Source: an uncultured Alphaproteobacteria bacterium (GTDB taxonomy: Bacteria; Pseudomonadota; Alphaproteobacteria; UBA7887). From it: a DNA stretch of 13,802 nt. The notes under the pieces are model-generated. The model did not search any database, was not told the DNA's origin, and saw only the letters and a list, made by a program, of their open reading frames with translations. Below are positions 7,561 to 13,802 of the stretch, piece after piece. Where the stretch lies: positions 1 through 13,802 of the forward strand of contig CAJWOI010000033.1 in the NCBI GenBank assembly GCA_913044255.1. The letters run 5' to 3'. The position numbers were made by a program, and so were the translations under genes. The first letter of the stretch is position 1. Every line of letters begins with the position of its first letter.

Positions 7561-8436
7561 ATGAGCGAGACAGAAAACTTCTTGGCCCAAGATTTCAATA
7601 AACGAGAACTATCACGCGATCCCGTGGAGAAATCGAAGCTTTCTATTGCACCGACGGCGCGTACAATTGGGCCCGTTAATTGGCTTGGTTTATGGACTTT
7701 ATATGTTAAGGAAGTGCGGCGATTCCTCAAGGTATACACACAAACCATTATAGCGCCTGCTGTAACCACGTTGATATTTCTGTCAATTTTCTCTTTGGCT
7801 TTGGGGGGCGCCGTCCGAAAAGTGGGCGAAGTGCCGTTTATGGTATTTCTTGCTCCGGGTTTGGTGATGATGGCGATCGTGCAAAATTCGTTTGCCAATA
7901 CCTCCTCCACCATGATGATTGGGAAAGTGCAGGGCTGTATCGTTGATCTATTGATGCCGCCGTTGAGCCCTTCTGAGCTTGCCTTTGCTTTTGTTATGGG
8001 TGGTGTGACGCGTGGCGTGCTCGTGGCAGTGGTCACGGCAACGGCAATGTCACTATTTGTGCCGCTTACAATTCATGATTACGCGGCGCTTATCTTCTAT
8101 GCGTTGTCAGCTTCCGTAATGCTCTCATTAATGGGGTTGATGGCTGGCATTTGGGCCGACAAATTTGATAGTATGGCCTCGGTTACCAACTTCGTAATTA
8201 CGCCGCTTGCTTTCCTTTCGGGGACTTTTTACTCGGTTCAGCGACTTCCAGATCCTTGGTTCACTATTAGCCAAATCAATCCTTTTTTCTACATGATTGA
8301 TGGATTTCGATATGCATTCATTGGTATCGCGGATGGCTCCCTGTTGATTGGGGTATTCGTTTTGGTGATTTGCGATGTATTTCTGTGGCTCATGGTTCAT
8401 CGGATGTTCGTGAGCGGTTACAAGCTGAAAGAGTAG
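7561..8436 (+). CDS. ABC-2 type transporter permease (YadH-like)
   Basis: A 291-residue inner-membrane permease of the ABC-2 class, which exports drugs, polysaccharides or lipids with a separate ATPase subunit. After about 45 polar residues come six hydrophobic segments, at about 62-82, 95-115, 141-165, 173-198, 207-227 and 262-282. The conserved ABC-2 stretch NPFFYMIDGFRYAFIG is at 240-255, and WTLYVKEVRRFLKVY (45-59) is the usual amphipathic entry. No other Met codon occurs before residue 94, so the ATG at 7561 is the probable start despite lacking a Shine-Dalgarno site. No ATP-binding subunit is encoded in the window, so the partner must lie elsewhere or on another unit. argD begins 129 nt downstream with its own promoter candidate, so it may or may not be cotranscribed. 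Substrate unknown. Confidence 0.9.
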   Translation: MSETENFLAQDFNKRELSRDPVEKSKLSIAPTARTIGPVNWLGLWTLYVKEVRRFLKVYTQTIIAPAVTTLIFLSIFSLALGGAVRKVGEVPFMVFLAPGLVMMAIVQNSFANTSSTMMIGKVQGCIVDLLMPPLSPSELAFAFVMGGVTRGVLVAVVTATAMSLFVPLTIHDYAALIFYALSASVMLSLMGLMAGIWADKFDSMASVTNFVITPLAFLSGTFYSVQRLPDPWFTISQINPFFYMIDGFRYAFIGIADGSLLIGVFVLVICDVFLWLMVHRMFVSGYKLKE

Positions 8437-8476
8437 GGTATTCACGGATTCACATCGGAACCCCGAACAGGCGGCG

Positions 8477-8505
8477 TTGACAAGCTACTGAAGGAGCTTG
8501 ATACT
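8477..8505 (+). promoter_or_regulatory. Candidate sigma70-type promoter for argD-argF
   Basis: A perfect TTGACA at 8477-8482 is followed after exactly 17 bp by GATACT at 8500-8505 (4 of 6 to TATAAT). Transcription would begin near 8512, leaving a leader of about 54 nt before the argD ATG at 8566. This is a pattern match only. Confidence 0.45.
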
Positions 8506-8525
8506 CCAGCGCTTTCTTCGTGTCG

Positions 8526-8541
8526 GTGAACGCATGTTCAC
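8526..8541. promoter_or_regulatory. Palindrome GTGAAC-N4-GTTCAC in the argD leader
   Basis: Two perfect 6-bp arms (8526-8531 and 8536-8541) are separated by 4 nt and lie 24 nt before the argD start and just downstream of the predicted transcription start. It could be a repressor operator or a small RNA hairpin. It does not resemble a tandem E. coli-style ARG box, so arginine control by ArgR is not supported. Confidence 0.35.
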
Positions 8542-8565
8542 GGATGCAGCTAGGGAGTGCAGTAC

Positions 8566-9735
8566 ATGTCTTCCGTGATGCCGACCTACGGGCGCGTTGA
8601 CATAGCCTTTACCGAGGGTGACGGACCGTATTTGTTTACGTTGGAAGGCGAACGCTATCTGGATTTTACTAGCGGTATCGCCGTCACCGGGCTCGGTCAC
8701 AATCACCCGCACCTTGTCGAAACTTTGAGGTCTCAGGCCGGTGCGCTGTGGCACACATCCAACCTATACTTGATTCCGGAACAGGAGCGCTTAGCTCAGC
8801 GTTTATGTGATGAAAGCTTCGCGGATCTTGTGTTTTTCTGTAACTCTGGCGCGGAAGCCATGGAAGGCGCGATTAAGGCGGCGCGTAAATATCAGAGCCA
8901 TGTCGGGAAGCCAGAGCGATATCGCATAATCGTTTTCTCGGGAGCGTTTCATGGCCGCACCTTAGCCACTATTTCCGCAAGTGATAGCGAAAAAGGCCAG
9001 GAGGGATTCGGGCCAATGACCGAAGGTTTTGATCGTGTTGCTTTCGGTGATGCCGACGAAGTTCGTGCTGCTGTTACGGATGAAACGGCGGCGATCCTGG
9101 TGGAACCGGTGCAGGGTGAAAGTGGCATATTCTCCGCGACCGATGACTTTCTCGCTCAGCTGCGTGATATCGCAGACGAATTTGGCCTTTTACTGCTTTT
9201 CGATGAGGTTCAGTGCGGCGTTGGCAGAACCGGAAAATTATTTGCCCACCATTGGGCTGGCATAACTCCGGACGTGATGTCGCTTGCCAAGGGTCTTGGG
9301 GGAGGTTTCCCCATTGGTGCGGTTATGGCAACAAAGGATGCTGCGGCTGGCATGACGCCAGGCACGCACGGCTGTACGTTTGGGGGCAATCCGTTGGCGG
9401 CATCATGCGCAAACGCGGTTTTGGATGTGTTGCTGGGCAAAGGATTTCTCGAACGGGTGTCTATGCTTGGTGATCGTTTGCGTAGTGAAGTGGAAAGCGT
9501 TTCTGATCATTTCCCGGATGTTTTAGAGTCGGTGCGGAGCAAGGGTTTAATGCTGGGTATGAAATGCGTCTGTAATAACATCGCGCTAGTTGATGCGATG
9601 CGGACACATAAGGTTTTAACGGTTCCTGCGGGTGATAACGTAGTCCGATTCCTGCCCCCGTTGACAATCCAAGATGAACATATCGATCAGGCAATCAGTG
9701 CGCTGCATAATGCTTGTCATGATCTGTCATTATGA
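8566..9735 (+). CDS. argD: Acetylornithine aminotransferase
   Basis: A 389-residue class III PLP-dependent aminotransferase that interconverts N-acetylglutamate semialdehyde and N-acetylornithine in arginine biosynthesis; many also serve lysine biosynthesis as succinyl-DAP aminotransferase. Visible motifs are the phosphate-binding SGAEAME (residues 94-100), FHGRT with the ring-stacking Phe-His pair, the cofactor Asp in [12 protein letters not shown] (Asp213), and the Schiff-base Lys242 in [24 protein letters not shown] follows as expected. I chose ATG 8566 because AGGGAG at 8552-8557 gives ideal spacing; a GTG at 8557 would add three residues but overlaps that site. The stop overlaps the argF start by 4 nt (ATGA), indicating translational coupling. 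The linkage to argF makes ArgD more likely than other class III aminotransferases. Confidence 0.95.
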   Translation: MSSVMPTYGRVDIAFTEGDGPYLFTLEGERYLDFTSGIAVTGLGHNHPHLVETLRSQAGALWHTSNLYLIPEQERLAQRLCDESFADLVFFCNSGAEAMEGAIKAARKYQSHVGKPERYRIIVFSGAFHGRTLATISASDSEKGQEGFGPMTEGFDRVAFGDADEVRAAVTDETAAILVEPVQGESGIFSATDDFLAQLRDIADEFGLLLLFDEVQCGVGRTGKLFAHHWAGITPDVMSLAKGLGGGFPIGAVMATKDAAAGMTPGTHGCTFGGNPLAASCANAVLDVLLGKGFLERVSMLGDRLRSEVESVSDHFPDVLESVRSKGLMLGMKCVCNNIALVDAMRTHKVLTVPAGDNVVRFLPPLTIQDEHIDQAISALHNACHDLSL

Positions 9736-10640
9736 AAATTGGGCATCACTTTCTTGATCTGGATGCACTCGATTCAAAAAGCTTGCGTGCTATCCTGACC
9801 CGGGCGTCGGTTATTAAGGAAGGTGCCAGGGCACAAAATGCTAATCTTCTTGAAGGCTGCGTGCTTGCACTAATTTTTGAACGGCCTTCTACCCGGACCC
9901 GTATCTCGTTTCATGTTGCGATGTTGCAGTTGGGTGGTCAGGCGGTCATGTTGTCACTTGAGGAGAGCCAACTGGGACGCGGAGAATCAATGGCCGACAC
10001 GGCGCGCGTCTTGTCGCGTTATGTTGATGCAATTGTTATTCGTGCAACGAAGCACAGAACCCTGTTGGAATTGGCTAAATACTCTGAGGTGCCGGTGATC
10101 AATGGACTTACCGACTTCAGCCATCCATGTCAGTTGATGGCTGACGTAATGACTTTTGAGGAACATCGTGGTCCAATTTCTGGACGTGTGATTGCCTGGT
10201 CCGGCGATGGCAACAACGTTGCAAGGTCGTGGATTCACGCGGCAGTGCGGTTTGGATTTGAGTTGCGGTTGGCGTGTCCGGTTTCGCTTAGTCCTGATAC
10301 CCAATTGGTCGCTTGGGCCGAGACGGAGGGCGGCAGCGTTACACTTACCCATGACCCCCAAAGCGCGGTCGAGGGCGCGGATTGTGTTGTCACCGATACT
10401 TGGATTTCAATGGGCTCGGAGGGCACCGAAAATCGGCGCGGATTGTTGGCTCCATTCAAGGTCGATGAGGCGTTAATGTCTCTTGCCAAGCCTGACGCGC
10501 TGTTTATGCACTGTTTGCCAGCTCATCGCGATGAAGAGGTGGTTTCCTCGGTGATAGACGGTGATAATTCGGTTGTATGGGATGGCGCTGGTAATCGACT
10601 GCACGCGCAGAAAGGCATCCTAAGTTGGTGTCTGACTTGA
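9732..10640 (+). CDS. argF: Ornithine carbamoyltransferase
   Basis: A 302-residue cytosolic enzyme that condenses ornithine with carbamoyl phosphate to give citrulline. The carbamoyl-phosphate loop STRTR is at residues 53-57 within [16 protein letters not shown] at 131-134, the ornithine-closing SMG loop in TWISMGSEG, and the catalytic HCLP at 260-263 ([11 protein letters not shown]). The SMG loop and HCLP motif distinguish it from aspartate carbamoyltransferase. The length is normal for the anabolic enzyme. It starts inside the argD stop codon and is the last gene of that unit. In many alphaproteobacteria hslO follows argF; here it does not, and about 260 bp of non-coding sequence comes next. 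A small GCCT/AGGC hairpin at 10661-10671 is too weak and lacks a T-run, so I do not call a terminator. Confidence 0.96.
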   Translation: MKIGHHFLDLDALDSKSLRAILTRASVIKEGARAQNANLLEGCVLALIFERPSTRTRISFHVAMLQLGGQAVMLSLEESQLGRGESMADTARVLSRYVDAIVIRATKHRTLLELAKYSEVPVINGLTDFSHPCQLMADVMTFEEHRGPISGRVIAWSGDGNNVARSWIHAAVRFGFELRLACPVSLSPDTQLVAWAETEGGSVTLTHDPQSAVEGADCVVTDTWISMGSEGTENRRGLLAPFKVDEALMSLAKPDALFMHCLPAHRDEEVVSSVIDGDNSVVWDGAGNRLHAQKGILSWCLT

Positions 10641-10900
10641 CGAAGGCCTTGTAATAAGACGCCTATCAGGCAGGGATTTGTCCGTTGAAAGTACGTGCGG
10701 TGGGATATGTGTAGGCGTAACGAGCGAATATAGGGTGGGTCGTGATCCTATTTCTCAAGATGCCATTCGCTTCCAAATATTCCAGGGTCGGGAAGTCGTC
10801 CTGGATAGGTACATGAGCTGTATCTAAGGGGCTTCAAGTAATGCTCATAAGCTTGATTTAGATACAGTTTGATACGGTATAATGACCAGCTAGGGCGCAC
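10641..10900. other. Intergenic region after argF, no recognisable gene
   Basis: These 260 bp hold no gene I can support. One plus-strand frame stays open from argF to a TAA at 10825-10827 and ends in DPISQDAIRFQIFQGREVV and a short tail, but it has no ATG before the last few codons and no ribosome site. It faintly recalls a gene remnant without matching a family I know. The right-hand third carries the box cluster and promoter described separately. Confidence 0.5.
10818..10883 (+). promoter_or_regulatory. Three-box operator-like element with TATAAT promoter
   Basis: The 10-mer CTGTATCTAA (10818-10827) is the exact reverse complement of TTAGATACAG (10858-10867). The latter is followed directly by a near copy in tandem, TTTGATACGG (10868-10877, 8 of 10 identical), which abuts a perfect TATAAT (10878-10883). 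The best -35 is TTGATT at 10853-10858 with a 19-bp spacer. Inside the inverted pair a smaller GCTT/AAGC repeat is nested. Transcription would start near 10890 and serve the lipoprotein gene at 10901. Boxes covering the spacer suggest control by a dimeric regulator, or a long-loop hairpin; there is no T-run, so it is not a terminator. Confidence 0.5.
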
Positions 10901-11560
10901 ATGACGACGAACGTAAATGGGAGGTGCAAACTGTTGGTTCTGAATCGATCGCACCGATTGACTATCAGGCGGGCATGGGACTCTATTATAGGTTTTTTAA
11001 GCTTGTCTGGGTTTCTGGCAATAACGGCGTGTGGATCACATGCGCCGCACTCGGACTACCGTGACGTCACTTTTACACACTTAACGCCGTTTTTGTTAGA
11101 TGTGGGAAGCCTGGAGATTGTTGAAGACTACAAATCACCATTTACGGATCCGCATGTGGAGCACTTGGTTCCTTTATCACCAATTAGTGCAGCACGGAGA
11201 TGGGCTGTTCACAGCCTGCGCCCAGTTGGGCAGACAGGCAAGGTCCGTATTACGATCACGGATGCAAGTATTATCGGAGAGATACTGGACGTGAACCAAG
11301 ATTTCAAATCTTTCTTCACCAATGAGCAGGCGGCGCGCTACCATGCGCGCATTGCAATTACTATTGACGTTCTTGATGATCGCCATATTTCTCGTGCCTA
11401 CGTTAGCGGTGACGCTACTGCAAGCCATACCGTTCCCGAGGACGCAAGTTTGGCTGAGCGAGATCAGATAATGATCAACCTAACGGAAACTCTGCTGGAG
11501 ACATTTAACGCGGCCATAACGCCCAAGATAGAACAGTTTTTTCGCCCATTTCTACGTTGA
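10901..11560 (+). CDS. Conserved alphaproteobacterial-type lipoprotein of unknown function
   Basis: The 219-residue product has an Arg-rich N-terminus, a hydrophobic stretch (about residues 28-42) and a lipobox ITAC with the lipidated Cys44, so the mature protein should be tethered to a membrane, probably the outer one as Ser46 rather than Asp follows CG. The mature part is a single soluble domain with PHVEHLVPLSPISAARRWA (84-102), VRITITDASIIGE and a helical C-terminus (NLTETLLETFNAAI). I recall similar hypothetical proteins in alphaproteobacteria but know no function. AGGG at 10892-10895 is placed 5 nt before the ATG. The unusually long n-region leaves open a start further in. Its 3' end overlaps that of lysS on the other strand by 9 nt. 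No partner gene in the window hints at a role. Confidence 0.75.
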   Translation: MTTNVNGRCKLLVLNRSHRLTIRRAWDSIIGFLSLSGFLAITACGSHAPHSDYRDVTFTHLTPFLLDVGSLEIVEDYKSPFTDPHVEHLVPLSPISAARRWAVHSLRPVGQTGKVRITITDASIIGEILDVNQDFKSFFTNEQAARYHARIAITIDVLDDRHISRAYVSGDATASHTVPEDASLAERDQIMINLTETLLETFNAAITPKIEQFFRPFLR

Positions 11561-13156
11561 CCTGTTGTTGTCGTCATTGCCAAGTTGTTCACCTGCGACC
11601 GCACGTCGGATCAACCGCACGGTTTCATCGAGCCCATAGAGCGCTATAAATGACCCCATACGCGGACCTTGGCTTTGACCCAATAGAATCTCGTAGAGCG
11701 CTTTGAACCACGTACGGAGTTCAGTAAAAGAGTTTCGTTTTCCAACTTCGTACACATGTGTCTGTATCGTCTCGGCGTCTGCGTGTTTGGGCAACGACTC
11801 GAGTGTTTGTGCGAGGTCTTCGAGCGCGAGTTTTTCGGTGTCGTCTGGCTGGCGGTATCTCTGGGTTGGAGCAACAAAATGCCTATAATATTGGAGTGCG
11901 TATCCGACTAATTGATCCAGCAGGGTGTCAGTTTTAGGGCTCGCGTTACGCGAATATTGTGTGATGAAGCCCCATAGCACCGATTTACCCTCCGCATGAC
12001 AAGCCCCCGCGAGGTTGAGAAGGAGACCAAAGTTGAGGGGAGAAGCCTGAGCCGGTGGAGAGCCACTGTGGACATGCCACACTGGGTTCATCAGTTGCTC
12101 ATTGCCATCTTGATTCGGGAATTTTTCGAGTTGGTTGAGGTAATCGTCCACATTGCGTGGGATGACATCGAAGTGCAGCCTTTTAGCTTTACGCGGAGAT
12201 TGATACATGTAGAAGGATAGGCTTTGAGGCGGGCCATATGTAAGCCATTCGTCAATAGTCAGACCGTTGCCACGTGACTTAGAAATTTTTTCTCCGTGCT
12301 CATCGAGGAATAGCTCGTAAGTCAAATTCTCGGGTGGCCTTCCTCCAAGAATACGACAAATTTTGCTCGACAGTTTCAGCGATGGGATTAAATCTTTGCC
12401 GGACATTTCATAATCAACGTTCAGTGCAACCCAGCGCATGGCCCAATCGGCCTTCCACTGCAGTTTGCAATGGCCTCCCGTTACTGGCACCTCAACAATA
12501 CGATCTTTGTCATCGCGGTAAGCAATAGTACCTGCTGCGGGGTCTCGGTTAACAAGCGAAACTTGTAAAACCTTTCCTGTCGAGGGGCAGACTGGCAGAA
12601 AAGGGCTATATGTTGCTTGTCTTTCCGGGCCAAGGGTCGGCAAAATAATTTTTACTATTTCGTCGTACAACGAAAGTACAGTGCGCAATGTCTCATCAAA
12701 TCGGCCAGAACGGTAGCACTCTGTTGCACTGTAAAACTCATAGTCGAAGTCAAAATGGTCAAGAAATGTACGTAGGCGAGCATTGTTGTGATGGCCATAA
12801 CTTTCGTGAGCTCCAAATGGGTCCGGAATAGAAGTCAATGGCATCCCTATATGGGCGCTAACCATCTCTTGCTCCGGAATATTATTTGGAACATTTCTGA
12901 GCCCATCCATGTCGTCGGAAAATGCAATCAATTTGGTAGGTAAATCGGACACCTCTTGAAAAGCCCGCCGAACCATAGTCGTGCGGGCGACCTCCCCAAA
13001 AGTACCGATGTGAGGGAGCCCCGACGGACCATAGCCGGTTTCAAACAAAACATAGCCGTCAGATGGGCCTGAGCGTTCAAATCGTTTCAATAGTCTATTT
13101 GCTTCAGCGAAGGGCCAGGCTTTGCTATTTATCGCGAACGATCGAAATTTAGTCAT
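11552..13156 (-). CDS. lysS: Lysyl-tRNA synthetase, class I
   Basis: A 534-residue enzyme that charges tRNA-Lys, of the class I (LysK, archaeal-type) form that replaces the class II enzyme in many alphaproteobacteria and spirochaetes. The Rossmann-fold signature HIGT is at residues 49-52 (GPSGLPHIGTFGEV) and the second ATP loop KISKS at 290-294 (GEKISKSRGNGLTIDEW). Between them ATECYKSGR-like ATECYRSGR and SGKDLIPSLKLSSKICRILG match the family. The length is normal for the bacterial members. GGGAG lies on the minus strand at 13169-13173, 12 nt before the ATG, a little far. It is divergent from the helicase gene and convergent with the lipoprotein gene, whose coding end it overlaps. The name lysK is also used for this gene. 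Confidence 0.96.
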   Translation of the reverse strand: MTKFRSFAINSKAWPFAEANRLLKRFERSGPSDGYVLFETGYGPSGLPHIGTFGEVARTTMVRRAFQEVSDLPTKLIAFSDDMDGLRNVPNNIPEQEMVSAHIGMPLTSIPDPFGAHESYGHHNNARLRTFLDHFDFDYEFYSATECYRSGRFDETLRTVLSLYDEIVKIILPTLGPERQATYSPFLPVCPSTGKVLQVSLVNRDPAAGTIAYRDDKDRIVEVPVTGGHCKLQWKADWAMRWVALNVDYEMSGKDLIPSLKLSSKICRILGGRPPENLTYELFLDEHGEKISKSRGNGLTIDEWLTYGPPQSLSFYMYQSPRKAKRLHFDVIPRNVDDYLNQLEKFPNQDGNEQLMNPVWHVHSGSPPAQASPLNFGLLLNLAGACHAEGKSVLWGFITQYSRNASPKTDTLLDQLVGYALQYYRHFVAPTQRYRQPDDTEKLALEDLAQTLESLPKHADAETIQTHVYEVGKRNSFTELRTWFKALYEILLGQSQGPRMGSFIALYGLDETVRLIRRAVAGEQLGNDDNNRST

Positions 13157-13252
13157 TATTCACTTGGCTCCCACCAGAAAGCGCGCGGACCCCGGTGCCT
13201 CGTTAACGGCGTCGAGGGTGCGGCCATTGTGGCACAGGCTTATAGTGTACGC
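13157..13252. promoter_or_regulatory. Divergent intergenic region between lysS and the helicase gene
   Basis: These 96 bp must contain leftward and rightward start signals. On the plus strand TATAGT at 13241-13246 lies only 6 nt before the helicase ATG; no -35 match stands at 16-19 bp. The minus strand of the same place reads TATAAG, about 90 nt from the lysS start. No clear hairpin or tRNA is present. Confidence 0.3.
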
Positions 13253-13802
13253 ATGGCAAACTTTAGTGATGTGGGAAAGCACGTGCGGGGTGTGCCGGCG
13301 ATGGCCGTGCTTTCCGCTGGTGCGGCATGGTGCGAGCCTCACGGCGACCCCGTGTTATTGGACCATCCTGAAACATCTAAGTATTTACAAAGAAACGGCC
13401 CTGTTGTTTTGTGTCATGGTCCGGTGGTGGCACGTCGTCTCGGGCTTGAGCGTTTTCGGTCTTTTGATGTTTTGGAGCTATTTGCCTTTGTGCGTCCCGC
13501 TCAGTTTTGTGTGCCTACTATACGTGGCGTCTCTTCTGCGATGGGCCTACCACTTCCTAATGATCTTTCGGCTCAGGCTCAGGCACTGTTTGATATTTCT
13601 CGAGCGTTGTTGGCTGAGTTAGATGGGTCAGATTATCCTGAGGCAAGCTTCGCGGCCTCGGTCGCCTCGCGTATGGAATCCGACGGGTGGATCTGGGGCA
13701 GCTCAGTGGTTGCGGCGTTAGGAGATCGCACTCCGTCCGGAAACTACAACGTGTGGAACAGGTTGGCCGAATGGGTCGACCGAACCCCGCCACAGTCTGC
13801 GG
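13253..13802 (+). CDS. DinG/Rad3-like ATP-dependent helicase, N-terminal part (partial)
   Basis: From the ATG at 13253 the frame is open for 183 codons to the window end. The visible part precedes the helicase motifs, so no Walker box can be shown. It matches the N-terminal region that I associate with alphaproteobacterial Rad3-type (XPD/DinG superfamily 2) helicases: VVLCHGPVVARRLGLERF (residues 51-68), FDVLELFAFVRPAQFCVPT (70-88), WIWGSSVVAALG and VWNRLAEW. DinG proteins unwind DNA and RNA-DNA structures during repair. The call rests on recall of this N-terminal pattern and needs the downstream sequence. The start lacks a Shine-Dalgarno site and has TATAGT 6 nt upstream. It is divergent from lysS. 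A longer frame that overlaps it in another phase (13122-13622) has no family features and is a shadow. Confidence 0.65.
   Translation, partial: MANFSDVGKHVRGVPAMAVLSAGAAWCEPHGDPVLLDHPETSKYLQRNGPVVLCHGPVVARRLGLERFRSFDVLELFAFVRPAQFCVPTIRGVSSAMGLPLPNDLSAQAQALFDISRALLAELDGSDYPEASFAASVASRMESDGWIWGSSVVAALGDRTPSGNYNVWNRLAEWVDRTPPQSA

Noticed and set aside
7479..8036. Minus-strand frame of 185 codons
   Set aside because: It is antisense to the ABC-2 permease, whose membrane segments and signature stretch are clear.
8557..8565. GTG start for argD
   Set aside because: It overlaps the AGGGAG ribosome site that serves the ATG at 8566.
10661..10671. GCCT-ATC-AGGC hairpin as an argF terminator
   Set aside because: The stem is only 4 bp and no T-run follows.
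13122..13622. Long plus-strand frame (166 codons) upstream of the window end
   Set aside because: It is rich in Cys, Trp and Leu without family features, and the frame starting at 13253 in another phase reads as a helicase N-terminus.
1..13802. CRISPR array, tRNA or rRNA genes, insertion sequences, prophage or toxin-antitoxin genes
   Set aside because: No regularly spaced repeats, tRNA-like cloverleaf, transposase or terminal repeats were noticed on reading both strands; a dedicated search was not possible.

Overview
The window looks like chromosomal DNA of an alphaproteobacterium, probably of the Rhodospirillales type. This rests on protein character, not on any database search. The evidence is a class I lysyl-tRNA synthetase, an overlapping argD-argF pair, a CHASE2-type adenylate cyclase, a TIGR02281-like membrane-anchored retropepsin, and the start of a Rad3/DinG-type helicase with the N-terminal region I associate with that class. 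Base composition is roughly balanced and genes are tightly packed. I saw no tRNA, rRNA, CRISPR array, insertion sequence or phage gene.

Region 1 (1-3696) is an accessory catabolic block. The 5' end of an epoxide-hydrolase-family gene runs leftwards off the window. Divergent from it are a cytochrome P450 (408-1634), an internally deleted amidohydrolase-2 gene (1695-2060) and an acyl-CoA synthetase (2065-3696), in one likely transcription unit. A P450, an epoxide hydrolase and a CoA ligase together suggest oxidative attack on a hydrophobic or aromatic compound followed by CoA activation. The substrate cannot be read from sequence and no ferredoxin partner is present.

Region 2 (3747-7265, minus strand) is a compact signalling operon. 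In transcription order it holds a CHASE2-adenylate cyclase (802 aa), an ArsC-family reductase starting 3 nt after it, and a three-helix membrane protein with a periplasmic retropepsin-like aspartic protease domain. The cyclase has a charged, helix-prone insert of about 48 residues inside its catalytic domain.

Region 3 (7561-10640, plus strand) holds an ABC-2 permease without an adjacent ATPase, then argD and argF overlapping by 4 nt (arginine biosynthesis). A TTGACA/GATACT promoter and a 16-bp palindrome precede argD.

Region 4 (10641-13802) has a lipoprotein of unknown function behind a TATAAT promoter flanked by three copies of a 10-bp box, the convergent class I lysS gene overlapping it by 9 nt, and the divergent 5' part of a DinG/Rad3-like helicase gene cut by the window end.

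The most interesting items are the cyclase insert and its operon, the three-box operator-like element before the lipoprotein gene, the in-frame collapsed amidohydrolase, and two genes (permease, helicase) whose -10-like TATAGT lies so close to the start codon that leaderless mRNAs are possible. None amounts to proof of a new system.
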